From NCBI GenBank assembly GCA_002835545.1, contig PIZK01000008.1, positions 115,203-179,202 on the forward strand: a DNA stretch of 64,000 nucleotides, written 5' to 3'. How positions within the stretch are numbered: position 1 is the first letter of the stretch; every line of letters begins with the position of its first letter. This document shows, in pieces, positions 56,280 through 64,000 of this stretch. Both the position numbers and the translations under genes were made by a program. The stretch is from Alteromonadales bacterium alter-6D02 (GTDB taxonomy: Bacteria; Pseudomonadota; Gammaproteobacteria; Enterobacterales; Psychrobiaceae). The notes under the pieces are model-generated. The model was not told the origin of the DNA and did no database searches. It saw only the letters and a program-made list of their open reading frames with translations.

Positions 56280-56286
56280 ATGCACT

Positions 56287-56319
56287 GCACTAAGAGCGAG
56301 GAAGTTCTTAGTGCTTTTT
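56287..56319 (+). terminator. Terminator/attenuator after the bacteriocin-like gene
   Basis: gcactaaga/tcttagtgc (9-bp stem, 10-nt loop) followed by TTTTT, 7 nt after the stop codon. It separates the peptide gene from the small downstream frame. Confidence 0.8.
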
Positions 56320-56338
56320 AATTGAATGGAGAAAAATC

Positions 56339-56464
56339 ATGTCAAATAATATAAATGCATGGTCAAGCAAAGGAAAATTAACTAGGCAGCCTCAAAGGTT
56401 TTTCATTTCAGGTATATTGATCGGTATGGCGATTGGTATTCCATTGGGATTGATACTCGGTTGA
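56339..56464 (+). CDS. 41-residue single-span membrane peptide
   Basis: A small frame MSNNINAWSSKGKLTRQPQR followed by one hydrophobic segment rich in glycine (FFISGILIGMAIGIPLGLIL) and a stop. It has a ribosome site (GGAG about 8 nt before the ATG). It resembles no named protein. Its place directly after the bacteriocin-like gene makes an immunity, partner or accessory role possible; it lacks a double-glycine leader. Confidence 0.55.
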   Translation: MSNNINAWSSKGKLTRQPQRFFISGILIGMAIGIPLGLILG

Positions 56465-56560
56465 TGATATTTATTAATGTACTGCAATTGTGGTGTTAAA
56501 ATTGATATGAGTCCATTACTGGAGTATGCTGGTGTTAAGGTGAAAATTGGGAGCCGAGTA

Positions 56561-56950
56561 ATGAAAGAGCAAGCACAGGCTGTTTTAGAGCAGCAACCAC
56601 AACAAGTGGCGCAAGTGGCTTTAGAGGTTTTTTTTAATATCATGAAAGCGTGGCGGGTTAAGGGTAAGGATCAAATTATCTTGCTGGGTAAACCTGCCGA
56701 ATCGACTTTCTATAATTGGAAAAAAGGTAAAGCATCGACACTGTCGGTTGATACATTAGAACGGATTTCTTACATCATGGGGGTATATAAAGCGCTGGGC
56801 ATTTTATTTCCTACTCGAGAGCAAGCTGATGCGTGGCTATCAAAGCCAAATCAAGCATTTAATGGTGAAACCGCTCTGTCTTTTATGCTCAAAGGCAGCA
56901 TGATCCACCTCAGTGATATGCGCAGGTATCTTGATGCACAACGAGGTTAA
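56561..56950 (+). CDS. Xre/MbcA/ParS-type antitoxin of a RES toxin-antitoxin pair
   Basis: About 129 residues, with a DNA-binding region (LLGKPAESTFYNWKKGKAS, TLERISYIMGVYKALGILFP) and a C-terminal toxin-binding domain (DAWLSKPNQAFNGETALSFML, MRRYLDAQRG) typical of Xre/MbcA/ParS antitoxins. The start was set at ATG 56561, which has GGGAG in front; in-frame ATGs at 56477 and 56507 would add up to 28 residues. The gene overlaps the RES toxin gene by 17 nt. Confidence 0.88.
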   Translation: MKEQAQAVLEQQPQQVAQVALEVFFNIMKAWRVKGKDQIILLGKPAESTFYNWKKGKASTLSVDTLERISYIMGVYKALGILFPTREQADAWLSKPNQAFNGETALSFMLKGSMIHLSDMRRYLDAQRG

Positions 56951-57617
56951 AACTTGTTTACCCGATTGGGAACAATTATTCCGTTTAGTGCCTAGTCATT
57001 TTCCACCGATTGATTTATTCGAGCATGTCACTAAACCACAAGACTTAGAGATAGTGTTTGCTCTTGAATCTTTAACGAATGACCGATTGCGTGAGCAAGT
57101 GGGTGATTTGGCGCTGGTGCCTAAAGAAGAGCGCATTAGTGGTGCTGGTACGACTCCCATTATGGCGGCCTTTACTCACATCGGTATAGCAACGCGATTT
57201 ACCGATGGTTTTGAATACGGCGTGTATTATGGTGCTAAAACTCTACAGACGGCATTTGCAGAGACCATTTATCACCGTGAACAGTTTTACAAGGCGACCA
57301 ATGAGCCTGATACTGAAATGACGATGCGCTGTTATATTAATAAAGTTGCACTGCCCTTAGATGATGTTCGGGGGCAAGAATTCGATTTTTTGTATCAAGA
57401 GCATTACGAACCATCACAGCAATTTGCTAAAACACAACGCGCTAGTGGTAGTAATGGACTGATTTATCGCAGTGTGCGTGATGTCGGTGGTGAGTGTGTT
57501 GCCGCGTTTAAACCTAAAGCGGTGGCTATTCCGGTACAAGGTGGCCATTACAAATACCTTTGGAATGGTAAAAAGCAGAAAATTGAGCATGTCCTTGCAG
57601 TGAGTTTAGTTAAATAA
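56934..57617 (+). CDS. RES-domain toxin
   Basis: RES-domain toxins degrade cellular NAD when not held by their Xre antitoxin. The roughly 227-residue protein has the three hallmark residues in context: R in LFRLVPSHFPP (about 17), E in TAFAETIYHRE and S in GLIYRSVRDVGGEC, plus GAGTTPIMAAFTHIG and YGVYYGAKTLQTAFAE. The ATG at 56934 lies inside the antitoxin gene, implying coupled translation. It ends at a shared terminator with the TonB receptor gene. Confidence 0.9.
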   Translation: MHNEVKTCLPDWEQLFRLVPSHFPPIDLFEHVTKPQDLEIVFALESLTNDRLREQVGDLALVPKEERISGAGTTPIMAAFTHIGIATRFTDGFEYGVYYGAKTLQTAFAETIYHREQFYKATNEPDTEMTMRCYINKVALPLDDVRGQEFDFLYQEHYEPSQQFAKTQRASGSNGLIYRSVRDVGGECVAAFKPKAVAIPVQGGHYKYLWNGKKQKIEHVLAVSLVK

Positions 57618-57649
57618 TCAAGCCACCTGCTCATGAGGTAGCTTGATTA
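57615..57649. terminator. Bidirectional terminator between RES toxin and TonB receptor genes
   Basis: taatcaagccacct/aggtagcttgatta forms a 14-bp stem with one mismatch and a 7-nt loop between the two convergent genes. The RES stop codon is within the left arm. Confidence 0.75.
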
Positions 57650-57678
57650 CGATAATACTCGCTGTTTTGTTTGCGAGC

Positions 57679-60408
57679 CTAAAACTTATAACTAAATTGC
57701 AGCGAGTACTGCGAGCCGGGATCTTTGGCGTAAACCTGTTGTCCTTGCTGTAGGTATTCGGCGGTTTCATCCAATAAGTTTTGCGCTTTAAGTTTGATTG
57801 CCATCGCGTCTGTTGGGAAGTAGCTATAACTTAAATCGAGGCTGTGGAATGGTTGCTCAACAACATCGTCGAGACCACCACGGCCGCCGTAGGCGATACG
57901 CTCGCCAAAGACGTTATAAACCAATGTGGCGCTATGGGCTTCACTTGGTGAGTCAAAGCTTAACTGCAAGTTAGTCACCCATTGTGAATGACCTGTCATG
58001 CGGCGTGTTTGATTAGTTGGGTCAATTTCGCCACTGCTGGCGATATTGATTTCAGAGTCACTCAGCGTCACGTTACCCGTAACAAAGAAATATTGCCACA
58101 GGCTTTCATCATCACCTAACACATCAAGGTGCTGGAGAAAGTCTGCTTCGATACCGTAAATGCTACCTGAGTCGGCGTTGTAGAATTTAAGCTGACGACC
58201 CGCTTCTGAGATACGTTGAATTGGTTCGATTGGCGCGTCGATGTCTTTGTAAAATGCACCGACACTAAAGCTGTTGCCTGCTTCACCATACCATTCCCAG
58301 CGCGCATCGAGATTGTAAATGTCAGAGCTTTCAAGTTGTGGATTACCGAAAAAGTCAAAGCCAGTGACTGGATCTTGGAAACGTACAGGTGAGACTTCAC
58401 GTAAATCAGGGCGCACCACGGTTTTACTTAAACCTAAACGCCACTGGGTTTCATCGCTTTCAACCCAAGTGAGTGACAGGGAAGGGTACCAGTCATCTTG
58501 TTTGATGATGTAGTCGGTGATTTGATAACGACCACCTTCATCAGAAATATCACCGTCAGGATCGATAGGTAAAGTCACACGTCTAAAGTCTTCGTAACGC
58601 AAGCCTGCATAGATACGCCATTCGTCATCGATGTTTAAATCAACACTGACAAAGGCGGCATCAATGATTTCTGCTGCGACATAATCTTCGGTATCGGTTG
58701 AAGCGTCTTGTAACTCTAGTCCTAAACGGTCATTGGTAATGTTGTCATCACTAAAGATATCGCCAAAGGACTGCGCTAAGATGTTGCCATCGCTATCCGA
58801 TGGACGCAGATCAACATCAAAACCTAGGCGGGTGGCATTGCTTTGACGAGTACGCTCAAAATATTGATAACCACCTTTCACGTTGACCATAGTGATATCA
58901 AACTCAAGCGGCAGAGTCAGTGACCAGCCGTAGTTGATGGTGTCATCATCTAATTGGCTATACACATATTTAGGGGCATCTTGCGTGTTAAGGTGACGGC
59001 TCGTGATGGCGTCGTTGTCATCAAGTAGCACATTGTAAGTGTAACCCAGTTCATTGGGCGCAGCGCGCGATGAGCTCGCATCTGAATATTGCCATGCTAG
59101 TTCAAGATCCCACCAATCGCTAAGGTAGTGCTGCCCTTTAATTTGATTGCTGATCAAGCTGCGTTCTTCGTAATTAACGCCATAGACTTGCAGCGCATTA
59201 GGTTCACCGAGGGTATCGACGGTTTCTTCGATTGAGATTGATACATCATCAGAGGTGTCGCGTAGATAGGTAGTGAAGGTTTCTATCTTGTGATCATCGT
59301 TTAATTCAAAACCTAAATTAAGCATCGCTGATAAACGCACGCTGGCGTCGGTGCCATTAACATTTTTTGAGTTTTCGATTTGGGCTTGTTGGTCGTCGCC
59401 GTCGAGCTCGACTTCTCGTTTGGTGTAGTTTTTCGCTTGTTTCTTGTATGAAGCGGCGGCTAGCACACCGAATACCGATTCATCACCTATATCCCAGTTA
59501 CTGCCTACAGCAAGGTCAATATTAGCGCCTTGGTCGGTGTCTTCGCTGGTGATATCCATATCACGATAAATATCCAGAGCCAGTTCGCGATTAAGTTGCT
59601 GTGCCGCGGTAAAGTCAATGTTACCCGCCGAGCCAGTGACGATATCGATTGGGCTGATGCCGCCGTATTGATTGTAAGTTTGCTCGATGCTGCTTGGCAG
59701 GTCGCGCAAGCCATCATCTTTACCGCTGTTGTCGTTGCCGCCACGATAGCTTAGGGCGTCATTGCTATCATTGGTGTTATGCGCTGTGCCCACCGCAACC
59801 GAGAAGAAGGGTTCAAGGGGAATACTTTTAGTGCGGATATCAACATGACCACCACCAAAGGCGGCTGGCATATCAGCGGTGGCACTTTTTTGTACTGATA
59901 GCGACTCAATCACCGATGAAGGGAACATATCTAACGGCACCACGTTTCGGGTTGGGTCTGGTGATGGCACAATCGCGCCATTTAACGAGGTGCTTGAGTA
60001 ACGTTCGCCTAAACCGCGCACATAAATAAATTTACCATCTTTAAGTGTGAGGCCAGTAACGCGGCGCAGCGCTGCGGCGGCGTCACTATCACCAGTGCGG
60101 GCCAGTTGCTCAATGCCCATGATGTCCGCCACGGCGATTTGTTCGCGTCGCTCTTCCATTGCCTCTGAAGCGGCACTATTAAGACGACCGATAATCGCGA
60201 TGGACTCGATAGGAAAGTCTTCTTTTGCCTCGTCGATGTCTTTTTCTGTGGCGTGGGCTGGCAGCGCGGTTAATAGCGTTGCTGCACAGAGCGCTGAGGC
60301 GATAGCGTGGCTTAGTTTGTGTTGGCTAAAGTTTGGCTTACTTTTTCTAGACTGAATGTTGATAGGCTCAATGTTGCTAGAAGCAGCTGTGTGAGGATTA
60401 GTTTTCAT
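57679..60408 (-). CDS. Large TonB-dependent receptor paired with a lipoprotein
   Basis: The 909-residue protein has an extended N-terminal signal region (AIASALCAATLLTALPAHA), a possible TonB box (ESIAIIGR), a plug domain (AAAALRRVTGLTLKDGKFIYVRGLGERY, VVPLDMFPSSVIESLSVQKS, PAAFGGGHVDIRTK) and a 22-strand-type barrel ending LQFSYKF. Receptors with the YVRGLGERYSSTSLNG plug are common in marine proteobacteria and often pair with a surface lipoprotein. The gene lies 150 nt downstream of the large lipoprotein gene and is probably co-transcribed with it behind Pho-box-like sites, so uptake of a phosphorus-containing compound is a reasonable guess. Confidence 0.9.
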   Translation of the reverse strand: MKTNPHTAASSNIEPINIQSRKSKPNFSQHKLSHAIASALCAATLLTALPAHATEKDIDEAKEDFPIESIAIIGRLNSAASEAMEERREQIAVADIMGIEQLARTGDSDAAAALRRVTGLTLKDGKFIYVRGLGERYSSTSLNGAIVPSPDPTRNVVPLDMFPSSVIESLSVQKSATADMPAAFGGGHVDIRTKSIPLEPFFSVAVGTAHNTNDSNDALSYRGGNDNSGKDDGLRDLPSSIEQTYNQYGGISPIDIVTGSAGNIDFTAAQQLNRELALDIYRDMDITSEDTDQGANIDLAVGSNWDIGDESVFGVLAAASYKKQAKNYTKREVELDGDDQQAQIENSKNVNGTDASVRLSAMLNLGFELNDDHKIETFTTYLRDTSDDVSISIEETVDTLGEPNALQVYGVNYEERSLISNQIKGQHYLSDWWDLELAWQYSDASSSRAAPNELGYTYNVLLDDNDAITSRHLNTQDAPKYVYSQLDDDTINYGWSLTLPLEFDITMVNVKGGYQYFERTRQSNATRLGFDVDLRPSDSDGNILAQSFGDIFSDDNITNDRLGLELQDASTDTEDYVAAEIIDAAFVSVDLNIDDEWRIYAGLRYEDFRRVTLPIDPDGDISDEGGRYQITDYIIKQDDWYPSLSLTWVESDETQWRLGLSKTVVRPDLREVSPVRFQDPVTGFDFFGNPQLESSDIYNLDARWEWYGEAGNSFSVGAFYKDIDAPIEPIQRISEAGRQLKFYNADSGSIYGIEADFLQHLDVLGDDESLWQYFFVTGNVTLSDSEINIASSGEIDPTNQTRRMTGHSQWVTNLQLSFDSPSEAHSATLVYNVFGERIAYGGRGGLDDVVEQPFHSLDLSYSYFPTDAMAIKLKAQNLLDETAEYLQQGQQVYAKDPGSQYSLQFSYKF

Positions 60409-60472
60409 ACCTACATATCCTGTATGTGATTAAATACCCATTACACTATTTAACTAATACAATCGGCATTGA

Positions 60473-60494
60473 AAAGCCGCCTTGATGCGGCTTT
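60473..60494 (-). terminator. Stem-loop between lipoprotein and TonB receptor genes
   Basis: aaagccgc/gcggcttt (8-bp stem, 6-nt loop), extended to TTTT on the minus strand. As it lies between two genes of one likely operon it may act as an attenuator that lowers receptor expression relative to lipoprotein. Confidence 0.6.
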
Positions 60495-60558
60495 AGAGTA
60501 AAGAGTGCTTGAGCGCTTTGTCAGTGATGAACACTAAGCAAAGCGCTCGGGATGGCAA

Positions 60559-63393
60559 TTATTGTGGGATGAATACCCAGTTTTTGCGCCAGTCGTTTTG
60601 TGCGTCGAATGCACCGATAAAGTTAGTCGCTTCAAAGAATGAATCCGTGCTGCTCATGTCTTTACCTTGACCCAGTAACTTGGTTTCAGTGGCTAGTGGC
60701 ATGCCGTTGTTGAGGCTAACGCTGGTGGTGGCGTTGCCCATTTGACCTGCAAACCATGTTGCTACGTCTACTGCATCGGCTGTGGCCGCGTTATCAGAGC
60801 TGTATTTAAATGGTTCGTTACAGTCAATCACTGAATGGCTAATGGATAAGTTACCGTTAGTCACGTTATCAACAAGGTCAGCATAAGTACCGTCAAGCTC
60901 TAGACACTCACCCGACTCTGTATCGCCTGTTGCACCTTTACGGCCTTGTACTAACACGTTGTTGAGTGATGCCGCAGTTGCAACGCGAAGTAAGATACCT
61001 TCACCTTTATCACCACTGGCATTGGCCGTGTCGACACCCGGTAAGATAGTTAGGTTAGAGATAACTGGTTGAGACATTGGCGTATCACCAGTACCTTTGT
61101 GGCTGTCGCCCTCGATACCACGGTTAGCGCTGCCGTCTTCATGCGTGATGTACACAAACTGTGCTTTACCTTGCCAGCCGTTAGTCCAATCAAGGCTGTC
61201 ATCGAAGTTGTCGCTTAGGTAAACGTATTTCATGTTAACCGCGCCACCCCAGAACTCAACGCCATCGTCGCCGTTAGCATGTACTTGGATGTGATCCACT
61301 TGCGTACCACTGCCCACCGCTGCAAATGAGATACCGTTCATTTCTTGGGTATCATTCACTTTAAAGCCAGCGTATTTCACCACCACATAGCTTAGTTGAC
61401 CGCTGCTATCGGTGTTGTCGTTACCGCCATAAGGTAAGTCGCCGACTTCAAAGGCAACGTCACAGTTACTCGCGTCATCACACTTATTCGTTAGACCGTT
61501 ACCTAGGAGCACTAGACCGCCCCATTGACCGCGTTCACCGGTTGCGCCCGCGATAACATCTTGCTCTGATGTCATCACGATTGGGTGTGCTTCACTGCCT
61601 TTCGCCATAATTTTTGAACCACGGCTGACCGTGATGTAGCTATTATCCGTAGCAAAGATTTGTGCGCCCGCTTGAATACCTAATGTCGCTGAATTAGCGT
61701 TATCACCACCAACAACCACGGCGCCGCCGTCTAGTTTGTACATCACGTTGTCACCCGCGAGTAGCGTCATGTCTGAAGTGATGTTGCCTTCTAAGCGACA
61801 AACTAATGTAACATCGCTATCGTTGTATAAGCCCGGAGTGACCGTTTCAGTGGCTGTGCCCACAGGACAAGACGTTAATGTTGGTAATGCGCTTGGCGCT
61901 GGCGCGACATCGCCATGAATCGCTGTTGTCCAGTTTTCAGTCCAATCATTGCTGCCATCAAATGCACCAATGTATTGAGCATCTGTTAAGCGTGAATCCA
62001 TGGTATTTAGGTCAGCGGCCCCGCCCGTTAATGCCACAGACGAGCTGTTTGGCATGTAACCGTTTAAGTCAGAGGCACCCGCTAGGTTACCGTCTTGACC
62101 TAGGAACCACGCTTCAACGTCTAGCGCCATAGTGCGGCCTTCTTCAGCATCCACTTTGGCGTTTTTAAAGGGTTCAACACAGTCAATCAGGCTGTTGTTA
62201 ACCGTGAGGTTGCCATCTTGGGTGCTGATCACTGTGTTATCGTCGTTAATTTCTAGACATTCGCCAGAGTCAACATCGCCTTTAACTAATAGGTTATAAA
62301 CGTTGGCACCAGTGCCTTTACGGAATAATACGCCTTCGGCATCGTCGCCACCGCTATTGCTGCCATTGGCTACTTCGATAGTGACATTGGCGAGGGCTGG
62401 TTTAGATTGTGGTGAGGCTGCGGCATCGCTGTTGCTATCTGCTTCGATACCACGGTTTGAACCGTTGTCTGCTTGGCGGATGTAAACGTGTTGCGCGCTA
62501 CCCGTCCAACCGTTGGTCCAGTCGAGGCTGTCATCGAAGTTTTCAGTCAGCACTACGTTAGATATTGAAACATTACCGCCCCAAAATTCCACGCCGTCAT
62601 CATTATTGAGGTGAACTTGGATGTGATCAACCGTCGTACCAGCACCAACGGCGGCAAAGCTAATCCCGTTCATTTCTTGGGTGTCGTTGATTTTAAAACC
62701 ACCAAACTCAACACGCACATATTGTAATAAACCAGAGCTATCGTCGCTGTCGTTACCGCCATAGTTATGGTTGCCCACTTCAAATGATGCGTCACAAGCA
62801 GCTAAGTCAGGACAAGTATTTACTGGTGCGTTACCTAGTAATACTAAACCGCCCCATTGACCCGCTGCGCCAGGTTGACCTAGCGCGCTTTCTTTCGAGG
62901 TAAAAACGATTGGGCTAGTTGATGAACCTTGTGCAGTAATGGTTGAGTCACGGCTAACAACTAGGTAAGCATTGCTGCCACCGATAATTTTAGTGCCAGC
63001 GCGTACTTCTAAATCGACCGAATCTTGTTTGTCGCCACCGACGATAACCGCGCCGTCAAGTTCCCACACCACATCGTTGCCCAGCACAATTTTCTCATTG
63101 CTTTGACCGCCCGTGTCGCCGCTGCCAATGGTTGAAGCCGCTGTTGATGGAGCTAGCGACCCTGTTAAAGTCCAAACTTCTTTGCCATCAATTGACAGGC
63201 TAGTGTTACGTGTCGCGAAACCACTGTAGGCAACTTGCTGCGCACTTTGCGTTGGGGTAGTAGGTGTTGGCGTCGTTGGTGCCGGTGCTGCTTGTTGATC
63301 TTTGGTGTCGATATTGATGTCACCGCCACCACAACCCGCTAATGCCATTGCTGCTGCTAGTGCGCCCAATTTAAAAACGTGTTTCAAATCCAT
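60559..63393 (-). CDS. Large internally duplicated lipoprotein
   Basis: About 944 residues. The N-terminus MDLKHVFKLGALAAAMALAG ends in a lipobox LAGC (C21), so the protein is a lipoprotein; the start at 63393 has GGAGAG in front and replaces a longer in-frame ATG. A proline/threonine linker (PTTPTPTTPTQ) follows. Two repeats of about 400 residues make up the rest (about 100-489 and 536-944), each with GGLVLLGNA/G, FEVG...YGGND, ND TQEMNGISFAAVG, DHIQVH, DDGVEFWGG, NFDDSLDWTNGW and SGECLE. Repeated short beta motifs suggest a beta-helix. Function is unknown; the linkage to a TonB receptor suggests ligand capture at the surface. Confidence 0.85.
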   Translation of the reverse strand: MDLKHVFKLGALAAAMALAGCGGGDINIDTKDQQAAPAPTTPTPTTPTQSAQQVAYSGFATRNTSLSIDGKEVWTLTGSLAPSTAASTIGSGDTGGQSNEKIVLGNDVVWELDGAVIVGGDKQDSVDLEVRAGTKIIGGSNAYLVVSRDSTITAQGSSTSPIVFTSKESALGQPGAAGQWGGLVLLGNAPVNTCPDLAACDASFEVGNHNYGGNDSDDSSGLLQYVRVEFGGFKINDTQEMNGISFAAVGAGTTVDHIQVHLNNDDGVEFWGGNVSISNVVLTENFDDSLDWTNGWTGSAQHVYIRQADNGSNRGIEADSNSDAAASPQSKPALANVTIEVANGSNSGGDDAEGVLFRKGTGANVYNLLVKGDVDSGECLEINDDNTVISTQDGNLTVNNSLIDCVEPFKNAKVDAEEGRTMALDVEAWFLGQDGNLAGASDLNGYMPNSSSVALTGGAADLNTMDSRLTDAQYIGAFDGSNDWTENWTTAIHGDVAPAPSALPTLTSCPVGTATETVTPGLYNDSDVTLVCRLEGNITSDMTLLAGDNVMYKLDGGAVVVGGDNANSATLGIQAGAQIFATDNSYITVSRGSKIMAKGSEAHPIVMTSEQDVIAGATGERGQWGGLVLLGNGLTNKCDDASNCDVAFEVGDLPYGGNDNTDSSGQLSYVVVKYAGFKVNDTQEMNGISFAAVGSGTQVDHIQVHANGDDGVEFWGGAVNMKYVYLSDNFDDSLDWTNGWQGKAQFVYITHEDGSANRGIEGDSHKGTGDTPMSQPVISNLTILPGVDTANASGDKGEGILLRVATAASLNNVLVQGRKGATGDTESGECLELDGTYADLVDNVTNGNLSISHSVIDCNEPFKYSSDNAATADAVDVATWFAGQMGNATTSVSLNNGMPLATETKLLGQGKDMSSTDSFFEATNFIGAFDAQNDWRKNWVFIPQ

Positions 63394-63469
63394 TGTTCTC
63401 TCCAGAGACTGCATAATTTTGTGCAAAAAGTTAATGTGTTTTGTTAGCGCAAGAAATTAGCGGATCAAG

Positions 63470-63531
63470 ATGACAAAAAGACTGCACTTAGATGGCAGTG
63501 TGGTTGCAGTGTCATTACAGTTGTGTGACTG
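63470..63531 (-). promoter_or_regulatory. Phased Pho-box-like half-sites upstream of lipoprotein/TonB receptor operon
   Basis: On the minus strand six heptamers occur at exactly 11-nt steps: CAGTCAC, CTGTAAT, CTGCAAC, CTGCCAT, GTGCAGT, TTGTCAT (the last at 63470-63476). PhoB sites are direct repeats of CTGTCAT-like heptamers with a 4-nt AT-rich spacer, i.e. 11-nt period. The period is perfect and about four of the six are good matches. They lie about 80-140 nt upstream of the lipoprotein start. The rest of the 350-nt gap to the next gene is AT-rich and holds no gene. Confidence 0.68.
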
Positions 63532-63743
63532 GCGGGGTAAATTCCTGTGTCTTCACTGTCTATCGAGATAAATATAGGTGAAAATTTTTTGACAATATAG
63601 CGAGCTTAATTACTTAAGTTACTGTGGTTGTGTAAAGCCTTTTTTGTTTTCTTATGAAATAACAGAGATCTTTGATATTGGTAATATATTAAAAATTAAG
63701 TATATTTGTGGCTGATGTTCATGAATATGTGAAATATTTGAGT

Positions 63744-63995
63744 ATGAGAACTAGTAATAAATTTTTAATTATAGTGACAATAATTGTTTCTTTTGCATCT
63801 AATGCAAATGAGAGTCGCTGTGTAGAAAAAATGATTAATAATTATAATGAATATGCACATGTGATGAGTAATCTTAACGCTGGGGGGAACTATTTTAAGG
63901 CTGCGCAGCTAAGAGATTTAAATACCCTTTGGAAGCATGCTGAACAGTCTACATTCTACTCCAATGACCGAGCTGATGTGGTAACCCTCCCCTAA
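63744..63995 (+). CDS. Small secreted hypothetical protein
   Basis: An 83-residue product from ATG 63744 (MRTSNKFLIIVTIIVSFASN) with a signal-peptide-like N-terminus cut near SNA-NES, then a mature part with one cysteine and NLNAGGNYFKAAQLRDLNTLWK. No family was recognised. Composition is more AT-rich than neighbouring genes. No clear Shine-Dalgarno sequence is present. It ends five bases before the window edge, so the stop is inside and the gene is complete if real. Confidence 0.45.
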   Translation: MRTSNKFLIIVTIIVSFASNANESRCVEKMINNYNEYAHVMSNLNAGGNYFKAAQLRDLNTLWKHAEQSTFYSNDRADVVTLP

Positions 63996-64000
63996 AATAA

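Overview
The window looks like a chromosomal segment from a marine-type gammaproteobacterium of the order Alteromonadales (Shewanella/Colwellia-like). This rests on gene order and protein resemblance: gmk-rpoZ-spoT-ridA-recG, rph-pyrE with slmA and coaBC, radC-rpmB-rpmG-mutM, kdkA next to waaA, kbl-tdh, recQ-yigI, argS-ftsN-hslV-hslU and priA beside rpmE. Genus cannot be fixed from the sequence alone. No tRNA, rRNA, CRISPR array, integrase or transposase gene was seen.

Layout. 1-4.1 kb: recG (cut by the window edge), ridA, spoT, rpoZ, gmk, all leftward. 4.3-7.9 kb: a PhoD-like metallophosphatase and a secreted M17 aminopeptidase. 8.0-16.0 kb: an envelope/signalling block with two paralogous cassettes, each a porin-like barrel overlapping a small periplasmic binding-like protein by exactly 13 nt, placed around a GGDEF-EAL c-di-GMP enzyme and followed by a TonB-dependent receptor. 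16.0-24.1 kb: housekeeping genes (yicC, rph, pyrE, slmA, coaBC, radC, rpmB, rpmG, mutM). 24.2-34.2 kb: a surface-polymer and LPS-core region with two TagD-like cytidylyltransferase genes (one fused to a HIT-like domain), two CDP-glycerol glycerophosphotransferase-like genes, a Wzi-like barrel, an SDR, a family 9 glycosyltransferase, kdkA, waaA, and coaD embedded. 34.4-44.5 kb: a TetR regulator, kbl-tdh, a TraF-like outer-membrane protein, recQ, yigI, a solute-binding protein with no standard start codon, an arginase-family enzyme and rraA. 45.3-54.2 kb: a DUF971 protein, hslU, hslV behind a near-perfect sigma-32 promoter, ftsN, argS, priA, rpmE with a likely L31 autoregulatory leader. 54.2-57.7 kb: an accessory island with a RelE/ParE-type toxin-antitoxin pair, a double-glycine bacteriocin-like peptide, a 41-residue membrane peptide and an Xre-RES toxin-antitoxin pair. 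57.7-63.5 kb: a large TonB-dependent receptor and an internally duplicated lipoprotein behind a phased array of Pho-box-like half-sites. The window ends in a small secreted hypothetical protein.

Repeats are a striking part of the window. One family is a composite of two palindromes (ATTCCGGC/GCCGGAAT and CCTGAA/TTCAGG) tandemly amplified at several loci, each locus with its own period (104, 86, about 108, 132 and 205 bp). A second family occurs twice (about 29.5 and 51.0 kb). Its two copies differ by paired compensatory changes in several stems, so the folded form appears to be conserved. One copy carries an insertion made of back-to-back hairpins. A 146-bp MITE-like element lies beside hslU.

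The candidates most worth following are the covarying structured repeat, the bacteriocin-like gene in its toxin-antitoxin island, the Pho-box-controlled lipoprotein/receptor pair, the duplicated porin/binding-protein cassettes around a c-di-GMP enzyme, and the HIT-cytidylyltransferase fusion in a teichoic-acid-like surface-polymer locus.
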